Translations under genes and position numbers: made by a program | DNA from: Rhizobiaceae bacterium | GTDB lineage: Bacteria > Pseudomonadota > Alphaproteobacteria > Rhizobiales > Rhizobiaceae | Direction: 5' to 3' | DNA length: 42,546 nucleotides | Assembly: GCA_025458045.1 (NCBI GenBank) | Contig: JALOTE010000010.1 | Location: 1-42,546, forward strand | The notes under the pieces: generated by a model | Seen by the model: only the letters and a program-made list of their open reading frames with translations | Databases searched by the model: none | What the model was told of the DNA's origin: nothing | In this document: one piece after another, positions 18,294 through 28,635 of the stretch | How the letters are laid out: each line of letters begins with the position of its first letter | How positions within the stretch are numbered: the stretch's first letter is position 1

Positions 18294-18497
18294 TCAGGCC
18301 GGCTTGCGTGTCTGCTTCAGAATGGCCCGTGCGACCAGCCAGGCCACCGGTGCAGCGAGAACGGCGCCTATGGCCGCAACCCCGGCAAGACCGAGATATT
18401 CCGCGCCCAGTTGATCAACCGTCAGGAACGCCGTCACAAGCGACCCCATGATCACCGGGGCTGCAAGAATGTAGATCACGGCAGCAAGTCTCAGCAT
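18294..18497 (-). CDS. small two-span membrane protein
   Basis: A 67-residue hydrophobic protein beginning MLRLAAVIYILAAPVIMGSL, with two transmembrane segments separated by a short TVDQLGAEYLG loop and a basic end (ILKQTRKPA). Small proteins of this shape are common in Rhodobacterales and Hyphomicrobiales and are sometimes mislabelled CTP synthetase; no function is known to me. I chose the ATG at 18497 because GGAG stands 6 bases before it. It is separated by about 80 bases from both gltD and the MaoC gene. Confidence 0.6.
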   Translation of the reverse strand: MLRLAAVIYILAAPVIMGSLVTAFLTVDQLGAEYLGLAGVAAIGAVLAAPVAWLVARAILKQTRKPA

Positions 18498-18578
18498 CGT
18501 CGTCTCCAGCAAAAACCCGCGCTCAACATCAGCGCATGTTTATGTAAGTGACTGCTGATATGATTGTCTTGATCTGCC

Positions 18579-20039
18579 TCAACGCGGCAGCACGGTTGCG
18601 CCCATCAGGTGCTTGTCGACGGCATGCGCCACCTGGCGGCCCTCGCGGATCGCCCAGACGACGAGGCTCTGGCCGCGCCGCACGTCGCCCGCGACAAACA
18701 GCTTGTCGACCGAGGATTTGTAGTCCTCGTCATTGGCGACAACATTGGTCGAACCGCGCACATCCTTGGTCACTGCAAGCCGTCCGTTCATTTCGTCCAT
18801 CACCGCGCCGCTGATCGGGCCGGAAAAACCAATCGCGATGAAAGCGAGATCGGCGCGGATGATGAAATCCGTGCCTGCAACTGGTTTGCGGCGCTCATCC
18901 ACTTCGCAGCATTTCACGCCCGTCAGATGCCCGGTTTCCGGATCGCCGACGAAAGCGAGTGTCGCCACCTGGAACGTGCGCTTGACGCCTTCGGCCTGCG
19001 AGGACGACGTGCGCATCTTGGTCGCCCAATAGGGCCAGACCGACAGTTTGTCTTCCTTTTCCGGCGGCTTGGGTCGGATGTCGAGTTGGGTCACCTTCAC
19101 GGCGCCCTGCCGGAACGCGGTGCCGATGCAATCGGATGCGGTGTCGCCGCCGCCGACCACGACAACATGCTTGCCAGCCGCCGAAATCGGCTGGGCCGGC
19201 CAGGCCTTCGAAGTGATCACCTCGCCGCCGACGCGCTTGTTCTGCTGCACCAGATAGGGCATCGCATCAAACACGCCCGCCAGTTCTACGCCGGGGATGC
19301 CCGCCGGGCGCGGCGTTTCCGAGCCGCCGCAATAGATCACGGCGTCATAACCGGTCAAAAGCTCTTCAACGGTTTTGTCTTCACCGACATTGACGTTGCA
19401 GAAGAATGTCACGCCCTCGCCTTGCATCTGCTCAACACGACGGTCGATGAAGTGCTTTTCCATCTTGAAGTCGGGGATTCCGTAGCGCAGCAGTCCGCCG
19501 GGGCGGCTTTCGCGCTCATAGACATGCACATCATGCCCGGCGCGGCCCAATTGCTGCGCCGCAGCAAGACCAGCCGGACCGGAGCCGATGATGGCGACGC
19601 TTTTGCCCGTCTTCTGCAACGGCGGCTGCGGCACGATCATGCCCAGCGCATAGGCCTTGTCGGCAATGGCCTGTTCGACAGTCTTGATCGCGACGGGGGC
19701 GTCCTCAAGGTTCAGCGTGCAGGCCTCCTCGCAGGGCGCGGGGCAGATGCGGCCGGTGAATTCCGGGAAATTGTTGGTGGAGTGCAGATTGCGGATCGCC
19801 TCTTCCCAATTGCCGGAATAGATGAGGTCGTTCCAGTCCGGGATCTGGTTGTGGATCGGGCAGCCGGTCGGGCCGTGGCAATAGGGCACGCCGCAATCCA
19901 TGCAGCGCGCCGCCTGCTTGGCGACTTCCGTGTCCGACATCGGAAGCGTGAACTCCTTGAAATGGCGGATGCGATCCGACGCCGGCTGATATTTCGGCGT
20001 CTGGCGGTCGATCTCAAGAAACCCGGTCACTTTGCCCAT
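18579..20039 (-). CDS. gltD: glutamate synthase small subunit (GltD)
   Basis: This is the NADPH-dependent beta subunit of glutamate synthase, which passes electrons from NADPH through FAD and iron-sulphur clusters to GltB. The N-terminal cluster ligands lie in CMDCGVPYC (Cys46, 49, 54) and Cys60. The FAD motif [18 protein letters not shown] comes next, and the NADPH motif [15 protein letters not shown] lies near residue 280. The C-terminal [20 protein letters not shown] is the second FAD contact. The ATG at 20039 has GGAGTG 7 bases before it. In most relatives gltD follows gltB directly; here vapC, vapB and a YbjQ gene separate them. Confidence 0.95.
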   Translation of the reverse strand: MGKVTGFLEIDRQTPKYQPASDRIRHFKEFTLPMSDTEVAKQAARCMDCGVPYCHGPTGCPIHNQIPDWNDLIYSGNWEEAIRNLHSTNNFPEFTGRICPAPCEEACTLNLEDAPVAIKTVEQAIADKAYALGMIVPQPPLQKTGKSVAIIGSGPAGLAAAQQLGRAGHDVHVYERESRPGGLLRYGIPDFKMEKHFIDRRVEQMQGEGVTFFCNVNVGEDKTVEELLTGYDAVIYCGGSETPRPAGIPGVELAGVFDAMPYLVQQNKRVGGEVITSKAWPAQPISAAGKHVVVVGGGDTASDCIGTAFRQGAVKVTQLDIRPKPPEKEDKLSVWPYWATKMRTSSSQAEGVKRTFQVATLAFVGDPETGHLTGVKCCEVDERRKPVAGTDFIIRADLAFIAIGFSGPISGAVMDEMNGRLAVTKDVRGSTNVVANDEDYKSSVDKLFVAGDVRRGQSLVVWAIREGRQVAHAVDKHLMGATVLPR

Positions 20040-20065
20040 TGTCATCCACTCCGGTCTGCGCCGCC

Positions 20066-20464
20066 TCAGCGGAGCCAGTTTTCAATCTTCAATCCCGGAA
20101 CACGGGAGAACTCAGTTTCGTTCGCTGTCACCAGCGTCGCCCCGAGCCCCAAGGCGTGCGCGGCAATCAGCATGTCGTTCGGGCTGATTGGAGTGCCTGA
20201 TCGCTCCAAATGATGGCGTATGTCCGCATAGTGAAGATCAGCCGGGGCATCAAATGGCTCGACGCGCAATCGCGTCAAAATGTTTTCGATCTTCGATGTG
20301 AGCAACTCAGATCCCTTCTTTGCGGCACCAAAGCGTGCCTCCGCCGCCACGACGATGCTTGTGAAAACTTCATTCGAACCAATTTGAGCAATCCGGATCG
20401 CAGCCGAGCCGGTTGGGAACCGGACCAGATGCGACAGAATGTTGGTATCAAGAAGATAGGTCAT
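20066..20464 (-). CDS. vapC: VapC-type PIN-domain toxin
   Basis: A 132-residue PIN-domain ribonuclease, probably the toxin of a type II toxin-antitoxin pair that cleaves a tRNA or rRNA. The first acidic residue is in YLLDTNILSHLV, the second in AAEARFGA, and the third pair in SPNDMLIAAHALGLGATLVTANETEF (given in part), all in the expected positions. The start ATG at 20464 overlaps the vapB stop by one base (TGATG). It ends 26 bases before the gltD start. Whether the pair is active is not known; all catalytic acids appear intact. Confidence 0.88.
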   Translation of the reverse strand: MTYLLDTNILSHLVRFPTGSAAIRIAQIGSNEVFTSIVVAAEARFGAAKKGSELLTSKIENILTRLRVEPFDAPADLHYADIRHHLERSGTPISPNDMLIAAHALGLGATLVTANETEFSRVPGLKIENWLR

Positions 20465-20721
20465 CAAAGGTTGACGTCGTCCAACGGAAGCAGATCGGAG
20501 TCATCTGGAACGAAATCCCCTCCTGTCCAAGGCTCCGCAGTTTTCAGATAGTCAGACAGCGAATTCTGCAAAACCCTGCTGATGAGAACCGTGCCATCCG
20601 GTTTCAACGTGAGGTCCACTTCATCGCCCTTGACATCAAATTCCTTTGGCAAACGCACCGCCCGGCTGCGTCCATTCTTGAAAACCCGGACCCGCTTGGT
20701 GGTGCCATGATGCTTGTTCAC
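20464..20721 (-). CDS. vapB: VapB-type AbrB-fold antitoxin
   Basis: The antitoxin partner of VapC. The N-terminal half is an AbrB-like swapped-hairpin DNA-binding domain with RVRVFKNGRSRAVRLPKEF, which is the diagnostic motif. The C-terminal half (DYLKTAEPWTGGDFVPDD) should wrap the toxin. I favour the GTG at 20721 because AGAGGAG lies about 9 bases before it. Upstream in-frame ATG codons at 20742 and 20754 are possible but would place the start inside the palindrome that is the likely operator. Confidence 0.85.
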   Translation of the reverse strand: MNKHHGTTKRVRVFKNGRSRAVRLPKEFDVKGDEVDLTLKPDGTVLISRVLQNSLSDYLKTAEPWTGGDFVPDDSDLLPLDDVNL

Positions 20722-20740
20722 AGGCAGATACTCCTCTGAC

Positions 20741-20756
20741 ATATGACAAAACATAT
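20741..20756. promoter_or_regulatory. candidate VapBC operator
   Basis: ATATG-N6-CATAT is a perfect inverted repeat just upstream of the vapB ribosome site. VapBC complexes usually autorepress by binding such palindromes at their promoter. Position and symmetry fit; binding is inferred. Confidence 0.45.
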
Positions 20757-20784
20757 CACGCCAAGAAGAGCCGTCCAATCCTCC

Positions 20785-21105
20785 TCACCGCACCACGACA
20801 GCCGTGCCCGTCGCCGTCACCATCAGCATCGAGCCGTTGGTGCCGACGGTTTCGTAGTCAAGGTCGATGCCGATGACGGCGTTCGCCCCGAGGTCGCGGG
20901 CTTCGGCCTGCATTTCGGCCAACGCCTGTTCCCGCGCGCCGCGCAGCACTTTTTCATAAGACCCTGACCGCCCGCCGACGATGTCGCGGATGCCGGCAAA
21001 CAGGTCGCGGAAGATGTTTGCGCCGAGGATGGCCTCGCCGGTGACGATGCCCTTGTACTCGACAATCTCATGGCCTTGCAGGCTGGATGTGGTGGTTGTC
21101 AGCAT
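20785..21105 (-). CDS. YbjQ-family (UPF0145) protein
   Basis: A 106-residue protein of the YbjQ/UPF0145 heavy-metal-binding-like family. It has the typical early [23 protein letters not shown] block, the helix [16 protein letters not shown], and [17 protein letters not shown]. Members form pentameric barrels; no biochemical role is established. It starts 15 bases after the gltB stop and so probably belongs to the gltB transcript. Confidence 0.88.
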   Translation of the reverse strand: MLTTTTSSLQGHEIVEYKGIVTGEAILGANIFRDLFAGIRDIVGGRSGSYEKVLRGAREQALAEMQAEARDLGANAVIGIDLDYETVGTNGSMLMVTATGTAVVVR

Positions 21106-21120
21106 GGCGGTTCTCCCTGC

Positions 21121-24100
21121 CTATTCCGCGGCGATCATCGTTTGCTGGCGCTGCATTTCCTCCAGCGCGCGGCGGTATTCAACCGGCATCACCTTGCGGA
21201 ATTTGGGCCGGTAGTGCGTCCAATCCGCCAGGATCTCCTTGGCCCGGGCCGAACCGGTGTAATGCGCGTGGTTGGAGACAAGCTGGTAGAGCCGCTCCTC
21301 GTCATGCGAGGTCATGTCCTGGCCGACATCGACGCGGCCCTTGGCCTCAAGGTCGCCGCCATGATGGTGCAGCCGCTCCATCAGGTCGTCTTCCTCGGGC
21401 ACAGGTTCCAACTCCACCATCGCCATGTTGCAGCGCGCGGCAAAGCTGCCGTCTTCGTCCAGCACATAGGCGATCCCGCCCGACATGCCGGCAGCAAAGT
21501 TGCGTCCGGTTTGGCCGAGGACGACGACAATGCCGCCCGTCATGTACTCGCAGCCATGGTCGCCCACGCCTTCGACAACGGCGATCGCGCCCGAATTGCG
21601 CACGGCGAAGCGCTCGCCCGCCACGCCGGAGAAGTAGCACTCGCCTTCGATCGCGCCATAGAGCACCGTGTTGCCGACAATGATCGACTGGTGCGGGACG
21701 ATGCCGGAATCCGGCGCTGGTTTGATGATCAGCTTGCCGCCTGACAGCCCTTTGCCGACATAGTCATTGGCGTCGCCCTCCAGCGTGAAGGTCACGCCGC
21801 GGGCAAGGAACGCGCCGAAGCTCTGTCCGGCCGTGCCCGTCAGCTTCACCGAAACACTGTCATCACGCAGGCCCTTGTGGCCGTGCCGTTTGGCGATCAC
21901 GCCCGACAGCATGGCACCGGCCGATCGGTCAACGTTTTTGATCGCCGTTTCGATCACGACAGGCTGCTTGCGCATGATGGCCGGTTCGGCTTGTGCGATC
22001 AGCTTGCGGTCGAGCACGTCATCGATCGGGTGCACCTGACGCGCCGTGTGGCGGGTGTTTTCGCGTGCAGCGTCCGGCTTGTGGAACAGCCGGGCGAAAT
22101 CGAGGCCCTTGGCCTTCCAATGCGTGACGGCAGCCGATTTGTCGAGCAGCTGGCTTTCGCCGATGATCTCTTCCAGCGATGTGTAGCCCATGGCGGCCAG
22201 CAATTCGCGCACTTCTTCGGCGACAAAAAAGAAGTAGTTGATCACATGTTCGGGCGTGCCCTTGAAGCGGGACCGCAGGACCGGGTCCTGCGTCGCCACG
22301 CCGACCGGGCAGGTGTTGAGATGGCATTTGCGCATCATGATGCAGCCGGCCGCGATCAGCGGCGCGGTCGAGAAGCCGAACTCGTCGGCCCCAAGCAGCG
22401 CGCCGACAATCACGTCGCGCCCGGTGCGCAAACCGCCATCCACCTGCAGCGCGACGCGCGAGCGCAAGCCGTTCAACACCAGCGTCTGGTGCGTTTCGGC
22501 AATGCCCATCTCCCAGGGCGAGCCGGCATGCTTGATGGAGGTCAGCGGGGAAGCGCCCGTGCCGCCTTCATAGCCTGACACGGTGATGTGGTCGGCGCGC
22601 GCCTTGGCGACGCCTGCGGCCACTGTTCCCACACCCACTTCCGAGACGAGCTTGACCGACACGTCGGCATCCGGGTTGACGTTCTTCAGGTCGAAGATCA
22701 GCTGCGCCAGATCTTCGATTGAATAGATGTCATGGTGCGGCGGCGGGGAAATGAGGCCGACGCCCTGTGTCGAATGGCGCACCTTGGCAATGGTCGCGTC
22801 CACCTTGTGGCCGGGCAACTGCCCGCCTTCGCCAGGTTTCGCGCCCTGCGCCACCTTGATCTGCATGACGTCGGAGTTGACGAGATACTCCGTCGTCACG
22901 CCGAAGCGGCCGGATGCCACTTGTTTGATCGCCGAACGCTCGGGGTTCATCGAGCCATCCGGCAGCGGCATGAAGCGGTCGGCCTCCTCGCCCCCCTCGC
23001 CGGTGTTGGATTTGCCGCCGATGCGGTTCATCGCGATTGCCAACGTGGTGTGCGCCTCGCGGCTGATCGAACCGAAGGACATCGCGCCCGTCACGAAACG
23101 CTTCACGATGTCTTTCGCGGGCTCAACCTGATCAAGCGGCACGGGTGTGCGCCCGGCTTCCCCAGCCATGCGGATATGGAACAGCCCGCGGATGGTGGAG
23201 GCGTGCTCCGCCTCGGCATTCACCATGGCGGCATAGTCGTCGTAAGCCTTGCGGTCGGTGAGGCGGACGGCGTGCTGGAGCTTCGCCACCGCATCGGGCG
23301 ACCAGACATGCTTTTCGCCGCGCATGCGGAACATGTACTCCCCACCGACCGACAACGTGTTCTTCAACACAGGGTCATCGCCGAAGGCTTCGCCGTGACG
23401 CTGCGTTGTTTCAGCCGCCACCTCGGCGAGGCCGACGCCCTCGATCTGCGTCGCGGTGCCGGTGAAATAACGCTCGATGAAAGTCGACGACAGGCCGACG
23501 GCGTCGAAGATCTGCGCGCCGCAATAGGATTGGTAGGTCGAGATGCCCATCTTGGACATGACCTTCAAAATGCCCTTGCCGATCGACTTGATGTAGCGGC
23601 TGACGACTTCATAAGCGTCAACCTCTTTCGGGAACTCGCCGCGCGCATGCATGTCGAGCAGCGTGTCGAAGGCGAGATAGGGGTTGATCGCCTCGGCGCC
23701 GTAACCAGCAAGGCAGCAGAAATGATGCACCTCCCGCGGCTCGCCCGATTCAACGACGAGGCCGACCGAGGTGCGCAGGCCCTTGCGGATCAGGTGATGA
23801 TGCACAGCCGCCGTCGCAAGCAGCGCCGGGATGGCGATGCGATCCGGCCCGACATTGCGGTCCGACAGGATGATGATGTTGTAGCCGCCGGCAACCGCCG
23901 CTTCCGCGCGCTGGCAGAGCCGTTCAAGCGCGCCTTCCATGCCGGCGGCGCCCTCGGTCACGGCATATGTCGTGTCGAGCGTCTTGGAATCGAACTGGTC
24001 TTCCGAATGACCGATGGCGCGGATCTTTTCGAGGTCGCCATTGGTCAGGATCGGCTGGCGCACTTCAAGGCGCTTCTTGCGAGACACGCCTTCAAGGTCG

Positions 24101-25842
24101 AACAGGTTCGGGCGCGGCCCGATGAAGGAGACAAGGCTCATCACCAGCTCCTCCCGGATCGGGTCGATCGGCGGGTTCGTCACCTGAGCGAAGTTCTGCT
24201 TGAAATAGGTGTAGAGCAGCTTCGACTTGTCGGACATCGCCGAGATCGGCGTGTCGGTGCCCATGGAGCCGACAGCCTCCTGGCCGACGGTCGCCATCGG
24301 CGCCATCAGGATCCTTGTGTCCTCCAGCGTGTAGCCGAATGCCTGCTGCCGATCGAGCAGGGTCACGTCCTCGCGCAAGGAGCGCGGCGCGACAGGCTTC
24401 AATTCCTCCAGCACCAATTGGGTGCGCGCCAGCCATTGCCGGTAAGGGTTGGATGCCGCGACCTGCGCCTTGATTTCCTCGTCGGCGATGATCGCGCCTT
24501 TCTCAAGGTCGATCAGCAACATGCGGCCCGGCTGGAGCCGCCATTTCCTGACGATGTCCTTTTCGGCAACCGGCAACACGCCCGCTTCCGACGACATGAT
24601 GACGCGGTTGTCACGCGTGACGATGTAGCGGGCGGGGCGCAGGCCGTTGCGGTCAAGCGTCGCACCAATCTGGCGGCCATCGGTGAAGGCGACGGCGGCG
24701 GGACCGTCCCACGGCTCCATCAGCGCAGCGTGATATTCGTAGAACGCCTTCAGCTCCGGGCTCATGGATTTGTTGCCCGACCACGCTTCCGGGATCAGCA
24801 TCATCATCGCGTGCGGCAACGCATAGCCGCCCTGCCACAGGAATTCGAGCGCGTTGTCGAAGCAGGCGGTGTCCGACTGGCCCTCATAGGAAATCGGCCA
24901 GAGCTTCGAGATGTCATTGCCGAACAGTTCCGAGTCAACCGAAGCCTGACGCGCCGCCATCCAGTTGACGTTGCCGCGCACCGTGTTGATCTCGCCATTA
25001 TGCGCGACCATCCGGTAGGGGTGGGCGAGCTTCCACGACGGGAAGGTGTTGGTCGAGAAGCGCTGATGGACAAGGCAGAGGCCCGTCTCGAAGCGCGGGT
25101 CCTTCAGGTCGGCGTAATAGGCGCCAACCTGATAGGCAAGGAACATGCCCTTGTAGACAATTGTGCGCGCCGACATCGAGACGGTGTAGAATTCCTCCGA
25201 CGAGATGCCGCCTTCGACATAGATGCGGTTGGAAATCACCTTGCGCAGGATGTAGAGGCGGCGCTCGAAATCCTCGTCGTCGCGCACTGCCGGGCCACGG
25301 CCAATGAACACTTGCAGATGCACGGGCTCCGTTGCGGCGATTTCGGGCGCCTTGGAGAGCGAGGCATTGTCCACCGGCACCGAGCGGAACCCGAGGAATG
25401 CCTGTCCCTCGGCGGCAATCACCGACTGCACGACATCCGCGCAAAACGCCCGCTTTTCGGCATCCTGCGGCAGGAACATGTAGCCCACGGCATAGTGGCC
25501 GGGCGCAGGCAGGTTCACGCCCGCCTTCGCCATGTCCTCGGCAAAAAGCCTGTGCGGGATGTGCGTCAGCACGCCGGCGCCATCGCCCATCAGCGGGTCG
25601 GCACCGACAGCGCCGCGGTGCGTCAGGTTTTCCAGCATGAAAAGGCCGTCAGCCAAAGTCCGGTGGCTGCGCGCGCCCGTCATGTCGGCGATGAAGCCGA
25701 CACCGCAGGCATCGTGCTCGCGCGTGCCCGAGTACAGACCCTGAGGCTTGAAGCCGGCTGAAAACGCCACGGAGGATGCGCCGTCACGTTTGAGCGCGGC
25801 AGCCTTCGTCTGGACTGGTCCAGCGATTGCGTTGTGCGTCAT
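21121..25842 (-). CDS. gltB: glutamate synthase large subunit (GltB)
   Basis: This 1573-residue enzyme makes two glutamates from glutamine and 2-oxoglutarate. The N-terminal amidotransferase has its nucleophile at Cys46 ([12 protein letters not shown]), so about 45 residues are removed in maturation. The central and FMN-binding synthase domains span about 480-1200. The 3Fe-4S ligands are C1167, C1173 and C1178 in [12 protein letters not shown]. The C-terminal beta-helix (GXXGXXXG type) has repeats such as [19 protein letters not shown]. The ATG at 25842 follows GGAGGACGGCAC, a near-ideal ribosome site; the frame upstream to 25965 is not used. Full-length and apparently intact. The gltB promoter lies in the AT-rich divergent region to its right. 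Confidence 0.97.
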   Translation of the reverse strand: MTHNAIAGPVQTKAAALKRDGASSVAFSAGFKPQGLYSGTREHDACGVGFIADMTGARSHRTLADGLFMLENLTHRGAVGADPLMGDGAGVLTHIPHRLFAEDMAKAGVNLPAPGHYAVGYMFLPQDAEKRAFCADVVQSVIAAEGQAFLGFRSVPVDNASLSKAPEIAATEPVHLQVFIGRGPAVRDDEDFERRLYILRKVISNRIYVEGGISSEEFYTVSMSARTIVYKGMFLAYQVGAYYADLKDPRFETGLCLVHQRFSTNTFPSWKLAHPYRMVAHNGEINTVRGNVNWMAARQASVDSELFGNDISKLWPISYEGQSDTACFDNALEFLWQGGYALPHAMMMLIPEAWSGNKSMSPELKAFYEYHAALMEPWDGPAAVAFTDGRQIGATLDRNGLRPARYIVTRDNRVIMSSEAGVLPVAEKDIVRKWRLQPGRMLLIDLEKGAIIADEEIKAQVAASNPYRQWLARTQLVLEELKPVAPRSLREDVTLLDRQQAFGYTLEDTRILMAPMATVGQEAVGSMGTDTPISAMSDKSKLLYTYFKQNFAQVTNPPIDPIREELVMSLVSFIGPRPNLFDLEGVSRKKRLEVRQPILTNGDLEKIRAIGHSEDQFDSKTLDTTYAVTEGAAGMEGALERLCQRAEAAVAGGYNIIILSDRNVGPDRIAIPALLATAAVHHHLIRKGLRTSVGLVVESGEPREVHHFCCLAGYGAEAINPYLAFDTLLDMHARGEFPKEVDAYEVVSRYIKSIGKGILKVMSKMGISTYQSYCGAQIFDAVGLSSTFIERYFTGTATQIEGVGLAEVAAETTQRHGEAFGDDPVLKNTLSVGGEYMFRMRGEKHVWSPDAVAKLQHAVRLTDRKAYDDYAAMVNAEAEHASTIRGLFHIRMAGEAGRTPVPLDQVEPAKDIVKRFVTGAMSFGSISREAHTTLAIAMNRIGGKSNTGEGGEEADRFMPLPDGSMNPERSAIKQVASGRFGVTTEYLVNSDVMQIKVAQGAKPGEGGQLPGHKVDATIAKVRHSTQGVGLISPPPHHDIYSIEDLAQLIFDLKNVNPDADVSVKLVSEVGVGTVAAGVAKARADHITVSGYEGGTGASPLTSIKHAGSPWEMGIAETHQTLVLNGLRSRVALQVDGGLRTGRDVIVGALLGADEFGFSTAPLIAAGCIMMRKCHLNTCPVGVATQDPVLRSRFKGTPEHVINYFFFVAEEVRELLAAMGYTSLEEIIGESQLLDKSAAVTHWKAKGLDFARLFHKPDAARENTRHTARQVHPIDDVLDRKLIAQAEPAIMRKQPVVIETAIKNVDRSAGAMLSGVIAKRHGHKGLRDDSVSVKLTGTAGQSFGAFLARGVTFTLEGDANDYVGKGLSGGKLIIKPAPDSGIVPHQSIIVGNTVLYGAIEGECYFSGVAGERFAVRNSGAIAVVEGVGDHGCEYMTGGIVVVLGQTGRNFAAGMSGGIAYVLDEDGSFAARCNMAMVELEPVPEEDDLMERLHHHGGDLEAKGRVDVGQDMTSHDEERLYQLVSNHAHYTGSARAKEILADWTHYRPKFRKVMPVEYRRALEEMQRQQTMIAAE

Positions 25843-26184
25843 GTGCCGTCCTCCATTGATGCAACCCGGACCACCGCCGGATGCTGCCGTTACGATGCCG
25901 GGTTTCCGGCAGATTGGCGCGCCGCCCGCGCATTCCGCCGCCAAGTGCTTGAAAGCGGGCGGCAAAACGTCGCGCGGGCGTCGCGCAAATTATGTCAGTG
26001 TTATTGACCTTTTCTCATTTGCATATTTCTAAACGGCTTTCAAGCTTAGAAAAAGCAAGCGTGGGGAGCCTCTGGCGCAAGATTGTTGCGCAAAGCAAAC
26101 GAACCGGCTTGCCGCCACCGACACCCCTTGCAGCAAGACGCGGGGCGCGCCACACCACGCCTGACGCAGAGGGAGCTTCAAGCC
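25843..26184. other. divergent gltB / threonine aldolase control region
   Basis: This 342-base stretch holds no gene. Its centre (about 25985-26060) is strikingly AT-rich against the local background and should contain both promoters. TTGACC at 26004-26009 (plus) and CATAAT read on the minus strand near 25990 are promoter-like, but neither has a convincing partner element at ideal spacing. The imperfect palindrome GTCA-N7-TGAC at 25994-26008 could be an operator. Confidence 0.4.
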
Positions 26185-27246
26185 ATGTATTTCGCATCCG
26201 ACAATTGGGCCGGAGTCCATCCGCGCGTCGCGGACAGTCTGTCGCGCCACTCGGGCGGTTTTGCGTCGGCCTATGGCACGTCCGATCTCGACCGCGCGGT
26301 GGAAGACAGGTTCAACGCCATTTTCGAGCGCGAGGTGGCCGTGTTCTTTGTTGGCACCGGCACAGCCGCCAATGCGCTGGCACTTGCGGCGATCAACCGC
26401 CCCGGCGGCGTCACGCTCTGCCACCGCGAAGCACACATGATCGAGGATGAATGCGGCGCGCCGGAATATTTCACCGGTGGCGCGCGGCTGCACCCGGTCG
26501 ATGGCAGGCCGGGCGTTTCCGCTGTCGGCAAGATGGACCCGGCGCGGCTAGCGCGGGAACTCAACCGCTTCCCGCCGGATTTCGTCCATGCCGGGCAACC
26601 CATGGCCGTCTCGATCACGCAGGCGACGGAAGCGGGCACGGTCCACACGCTGACCGAGATCGCGGAGATTTCGGCAATCGCCAAAGCGCGCGGGCTGCCT
26701 TTGCACATGGACGGCGCGCGTTTTGCCAACGCGCTTGTCGCGCTCGGCTGCACACCCGCCGACATGACATGGAAGGCCGGGGTGGACATCGTGTCGTTCG
26801 GGGCCACGAAGAATGGCTGCTGGTGCGCCGAGGCGCTGGTGTTTCTTGATCCGGCGCAGGCGAGGCAACTGCCTTACATCCGCAAGCGGGCGGCCCAGCT
26901 GTTCTCCAAGACGCGGTTCATGGCCGCGCAGTTCGACGCCTATCTCCAGGACGATGTCTGGTTGGAAAACGCCCGCCACGCCAATGCCCTGGCCGCGCGC
27001 CTCGCCGCACTCTTCCGGCAGGCGGACGGCATCCGCCTGTTGTGGGAGCCGCAGGCCAACGAAGTGTTTCCGGTCATGACCTCGGAGCGCATGGCGCAGT
27101 TCGAGGCGGCGGGTGCAAAGTTCTATCCGTGGAATGCGCCGCATGGATTGGAGGACATGATCGGCGAAAACGAGCGGCTTGCCCGCTTTGTCACGTCCTT
27201 TGCCACCACTGACGATCACATTGACGCGATTGCGGCGTTGATCTGA
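26185..27246 (+). CDS. ltaE: low-specificity L-threonine aldolase
   Basis: A PLP enzyme that splits threonine or allo-threonine into glycine and acetaldehyde. The 353-residue product begins MYFASDNWAGVHPRV, has the nucleotide/phosphate-binding segment VGTGTAANALALAA, the Asp in LPLHMDGARFANAL that contacts the PLP pyridine, and the Schiff-base Lys209 in VSFGATKNG. I chose the ATG at 26185, which has AGGGAG 9 bases upstream. It releases glycine, as the sarcosine oxidase encoded nearby does. A related beta-eliminating lyase activity cannot be excluded. Confidence 0.9.
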   Translation: MYFASDNWAGVHPRVADSLSRHSGGFASAYGTSDLDRAVEDRFNAIFEREVAVFFVGTGTAANALALAAINRPGGVTLCHREAHMIEDECGAPEYFTGGARLHPVDGRPGVSAVGKMDPARLARELNRFPPDFVHAGQPMAVSITQATEAGTVHTLTEIAEISAIAKARGLPLHMDGARFANALVALGCTPADMTWKAGVDIVSFGATKNGCWCAEALVFLDPAQARQLPYIRKRAAQLFSKTRFMAAQFDAYLQDDVWLENARHANALAARLAALFRQADGIRLLWEPQANEVFPVMTSERMAQFEAAGAKFYPWNAPHGLEDMIGENERLARFVTSFATTDDHIDAIAALI

Positions 27247-27358
27247 GCGCACGCATCCGTGACGCGCTTCACGCGCCGGTGATTTTCTGTTGAGCGGCGG
27301 ATTGTCGCACTAGTGATCCAGCGAACATGGTGTTCGCCGCTCAATCGAGGATCATCCG

Positions 27359-27685
27359 ATGCAGACCAAAACCGTCGTCAACTCCGCTCTCATTGCCAGC
27401 GCACTGGCCTCCGCGCTGTCGCTTGGTGCTGTCACCACCGCCGCGGCCGCCGATGTGAAATGCTATGGCGTGGCCCTGGCCGGCCAGAACGACTGCGCCG
27501 CAGGCCCCGGGACCACCTGTGCCGGCACATCGAAAGTCGATTACCAGGGCAATGCATGGACGCTCGTGAAGGACGGCACCTGCGAGAGCGCCGAGCCGGT
27601 ATTGGCCAAGACCGGCGAGAAAGTCATGTTGCCGGATGGCCGCACGGGCTCGCTCATGAAACTCGATCGCGACATGGCCGGTTGA
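27359..27685 (+). CDS. bufA1: BufA1-type bufferin precursor (DUF2282)
   Basis: A 108-residue secreted peptide of the DUF2282 family, now understood as the precursor of bufferins, ribosomally made and modified metal-binding peptides of the periplasm. Residues 1-31 are a signal peptide (hydrophobic [11 protein letters not shown], then AAAAD). The mature part has four cysteines at 35, 46, 54 and 75 in the family pattern [18 protein letters not shown] and DGTCES. The downstream MNIO enzyme is expected to convert cysteines to oxazole-type thio-heterocycles, as in the characterised Caulobacter bufferins. The C-terminal 33 residues after Cys75 are longer than in many relatives. The ATG at 27359 follows CGAGGATCATCC. 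Confidence 0.88.
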   Translation: MQTKTVVNSALIASALASALSLGAVTTAAAADVKCYGVALAGQNDCAAGPGTTCAGTSKVDYQGNAWTLVKDGTCESAEPVLAKTGEKVMLPDGRTGSLMKLDRDMAG

Positions 27686-27707
27686 TCCGACACACGGTGA
27701 AAATGTC

Positions 27708-27731
27708 GGGCGGGGCAAGGATGCCCCGTCC
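27708..27731 (+). promoter_or_regulatory. hairpin between bufA1 and bufB
   Basis: GGGCGGGGC and GCCCCGTCC form a 9-base-pair stem (one G-T pair) around a 6-base loop, in the 74-base gap after the precursor gene. No T run follows. It could protect the 3' end of a processed bufA1 message or act as a partial terminator, giving more precursor than enzyme, as is common in RiPP operons. Confidence 0.6.
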
Positions 27732-27759
27732 GCAACCGCTTCAGCGAAGGTCATATGTC

Positions 27760-28635
27760 ATGGCGCATCGTTTCCCCTCCCGTTCCGTCCGCGCGATGGC
27801 GGGTGCGAGTTTCAAGCCGCAACATCTGGATGCGATCCTGAACGATGCGCAACCGGGCGTGTTCTTCGAGGTGCATGCCGAAAACTACATGGGCGCGGGC
27901 GGTCCGGCGCACGCGGCGCTCACCCGCATCTGCGAGCGGCATCCGGTGTCTCTGCATGGGGTGGCCATGTCGTTGGGCGGGCCCGACGCACTCGACCCCG
28001 ATCACCTTGCCCGTTTCGCCGCGCTTGTGCAGCGATACGAGCCTGCGCTTGTCTCCGAGCATCTGGCCTGGTCCAGCCATGCCGACGTTCATTACAACGA
28101 CCTGCTGCCCTTGCCGTACACCGACGATACGCTTTCGCATGTCTGCGCGCATGTGAGCCAGATGCAGGATGCCATCGCCCGGCCGATCCTGTTGGAAAAC
28201 CCGTCGACCTATCTCCTGTTCCGCCACTCCTCTTGGTCCGAAACCGATTTCCTGCGCGAGATCTCGCGGCGCACCGGCTGCGGCCTGCTGCTCGACCTGA
28301 ACAATGTCTTCATCTCGGCGATCAATCACGGCACATCGGCGGACGCCTATCTGGCCGCGTTTCCGCTGGACCGTGTCGGCGAAATCCATCTCGCCGGGCA
28401 TGACACGCAGGCCGATGACGCCGGCTTGCCGCTGCTGATCGACACGCATGACCGCGCCGTGCCTGATCCGGTCTGGTCGCTCTACCGGCGCGTCATCGGC
28501 CAGATCGGGCCGGTTCCGACTCTGGTCGAATGGGATGCCGACCTGCCGGATTGGCCGGTCCTGAAGGCGGAGGCGCATGCCGCCGCCCATATCATGCATA
28601 GCCTCTCCGCCATGGGCCGCCGCCATGTGGCGTGA
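27760..28635 (+). CDS. bufB: BufB, MNIO-family bufferin maturation enzyme (DUF692)
   Basis: A 291-residue TIM-barrel multinuclear non-haem iron oxidase. Metal-binding residues of the family are visible in order: [52 protein letters not shown] followed by [11 protein letters not shown] and LVEWDADLP. It should oxidise cysteines of BufA1 with BufC as the substrate-recognition partner. I chose the ATG at 27760 (AAGG 9 bases before). The frame is open far upstream, through bufA1, but that part is not related. It overlaps bufC by 11 bases. Confidence 0.92.
   Translation: MAHRFPSRSVRAMAGASFKPQHLDAILNDAQPGVFFEVHAENYMGAGGPAHAALTRICERHPVSLHGVAMSLGGPDALDPDHLARFAALVQRYEPALVSEHLAWSSHADVHYNDLLPLPYTDDTLSHVCAHVSQMQDAIARPILLENPSTYLLFRHSSWSETDFLREISRRTGCGLLLDLNNVFISAINHGTSADAYLAAFPLDRVGEIHLAGHDTQADDAGLPLLIDTHDRAVPDPVWSLYRRVIGQIGPVPTLVEWDADLPDWPVLKAEAHAAAHIMHSLSAMGRRHVA

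Noticed and set aside
22732..25761. A 1009-codon plus-strand open frame
   Set aside because: It lies antisense to gltB throughout; the translation is rich in His, Arg and Asp in the way of high-GC shadow frames, has no ribosome site and resembles no family.
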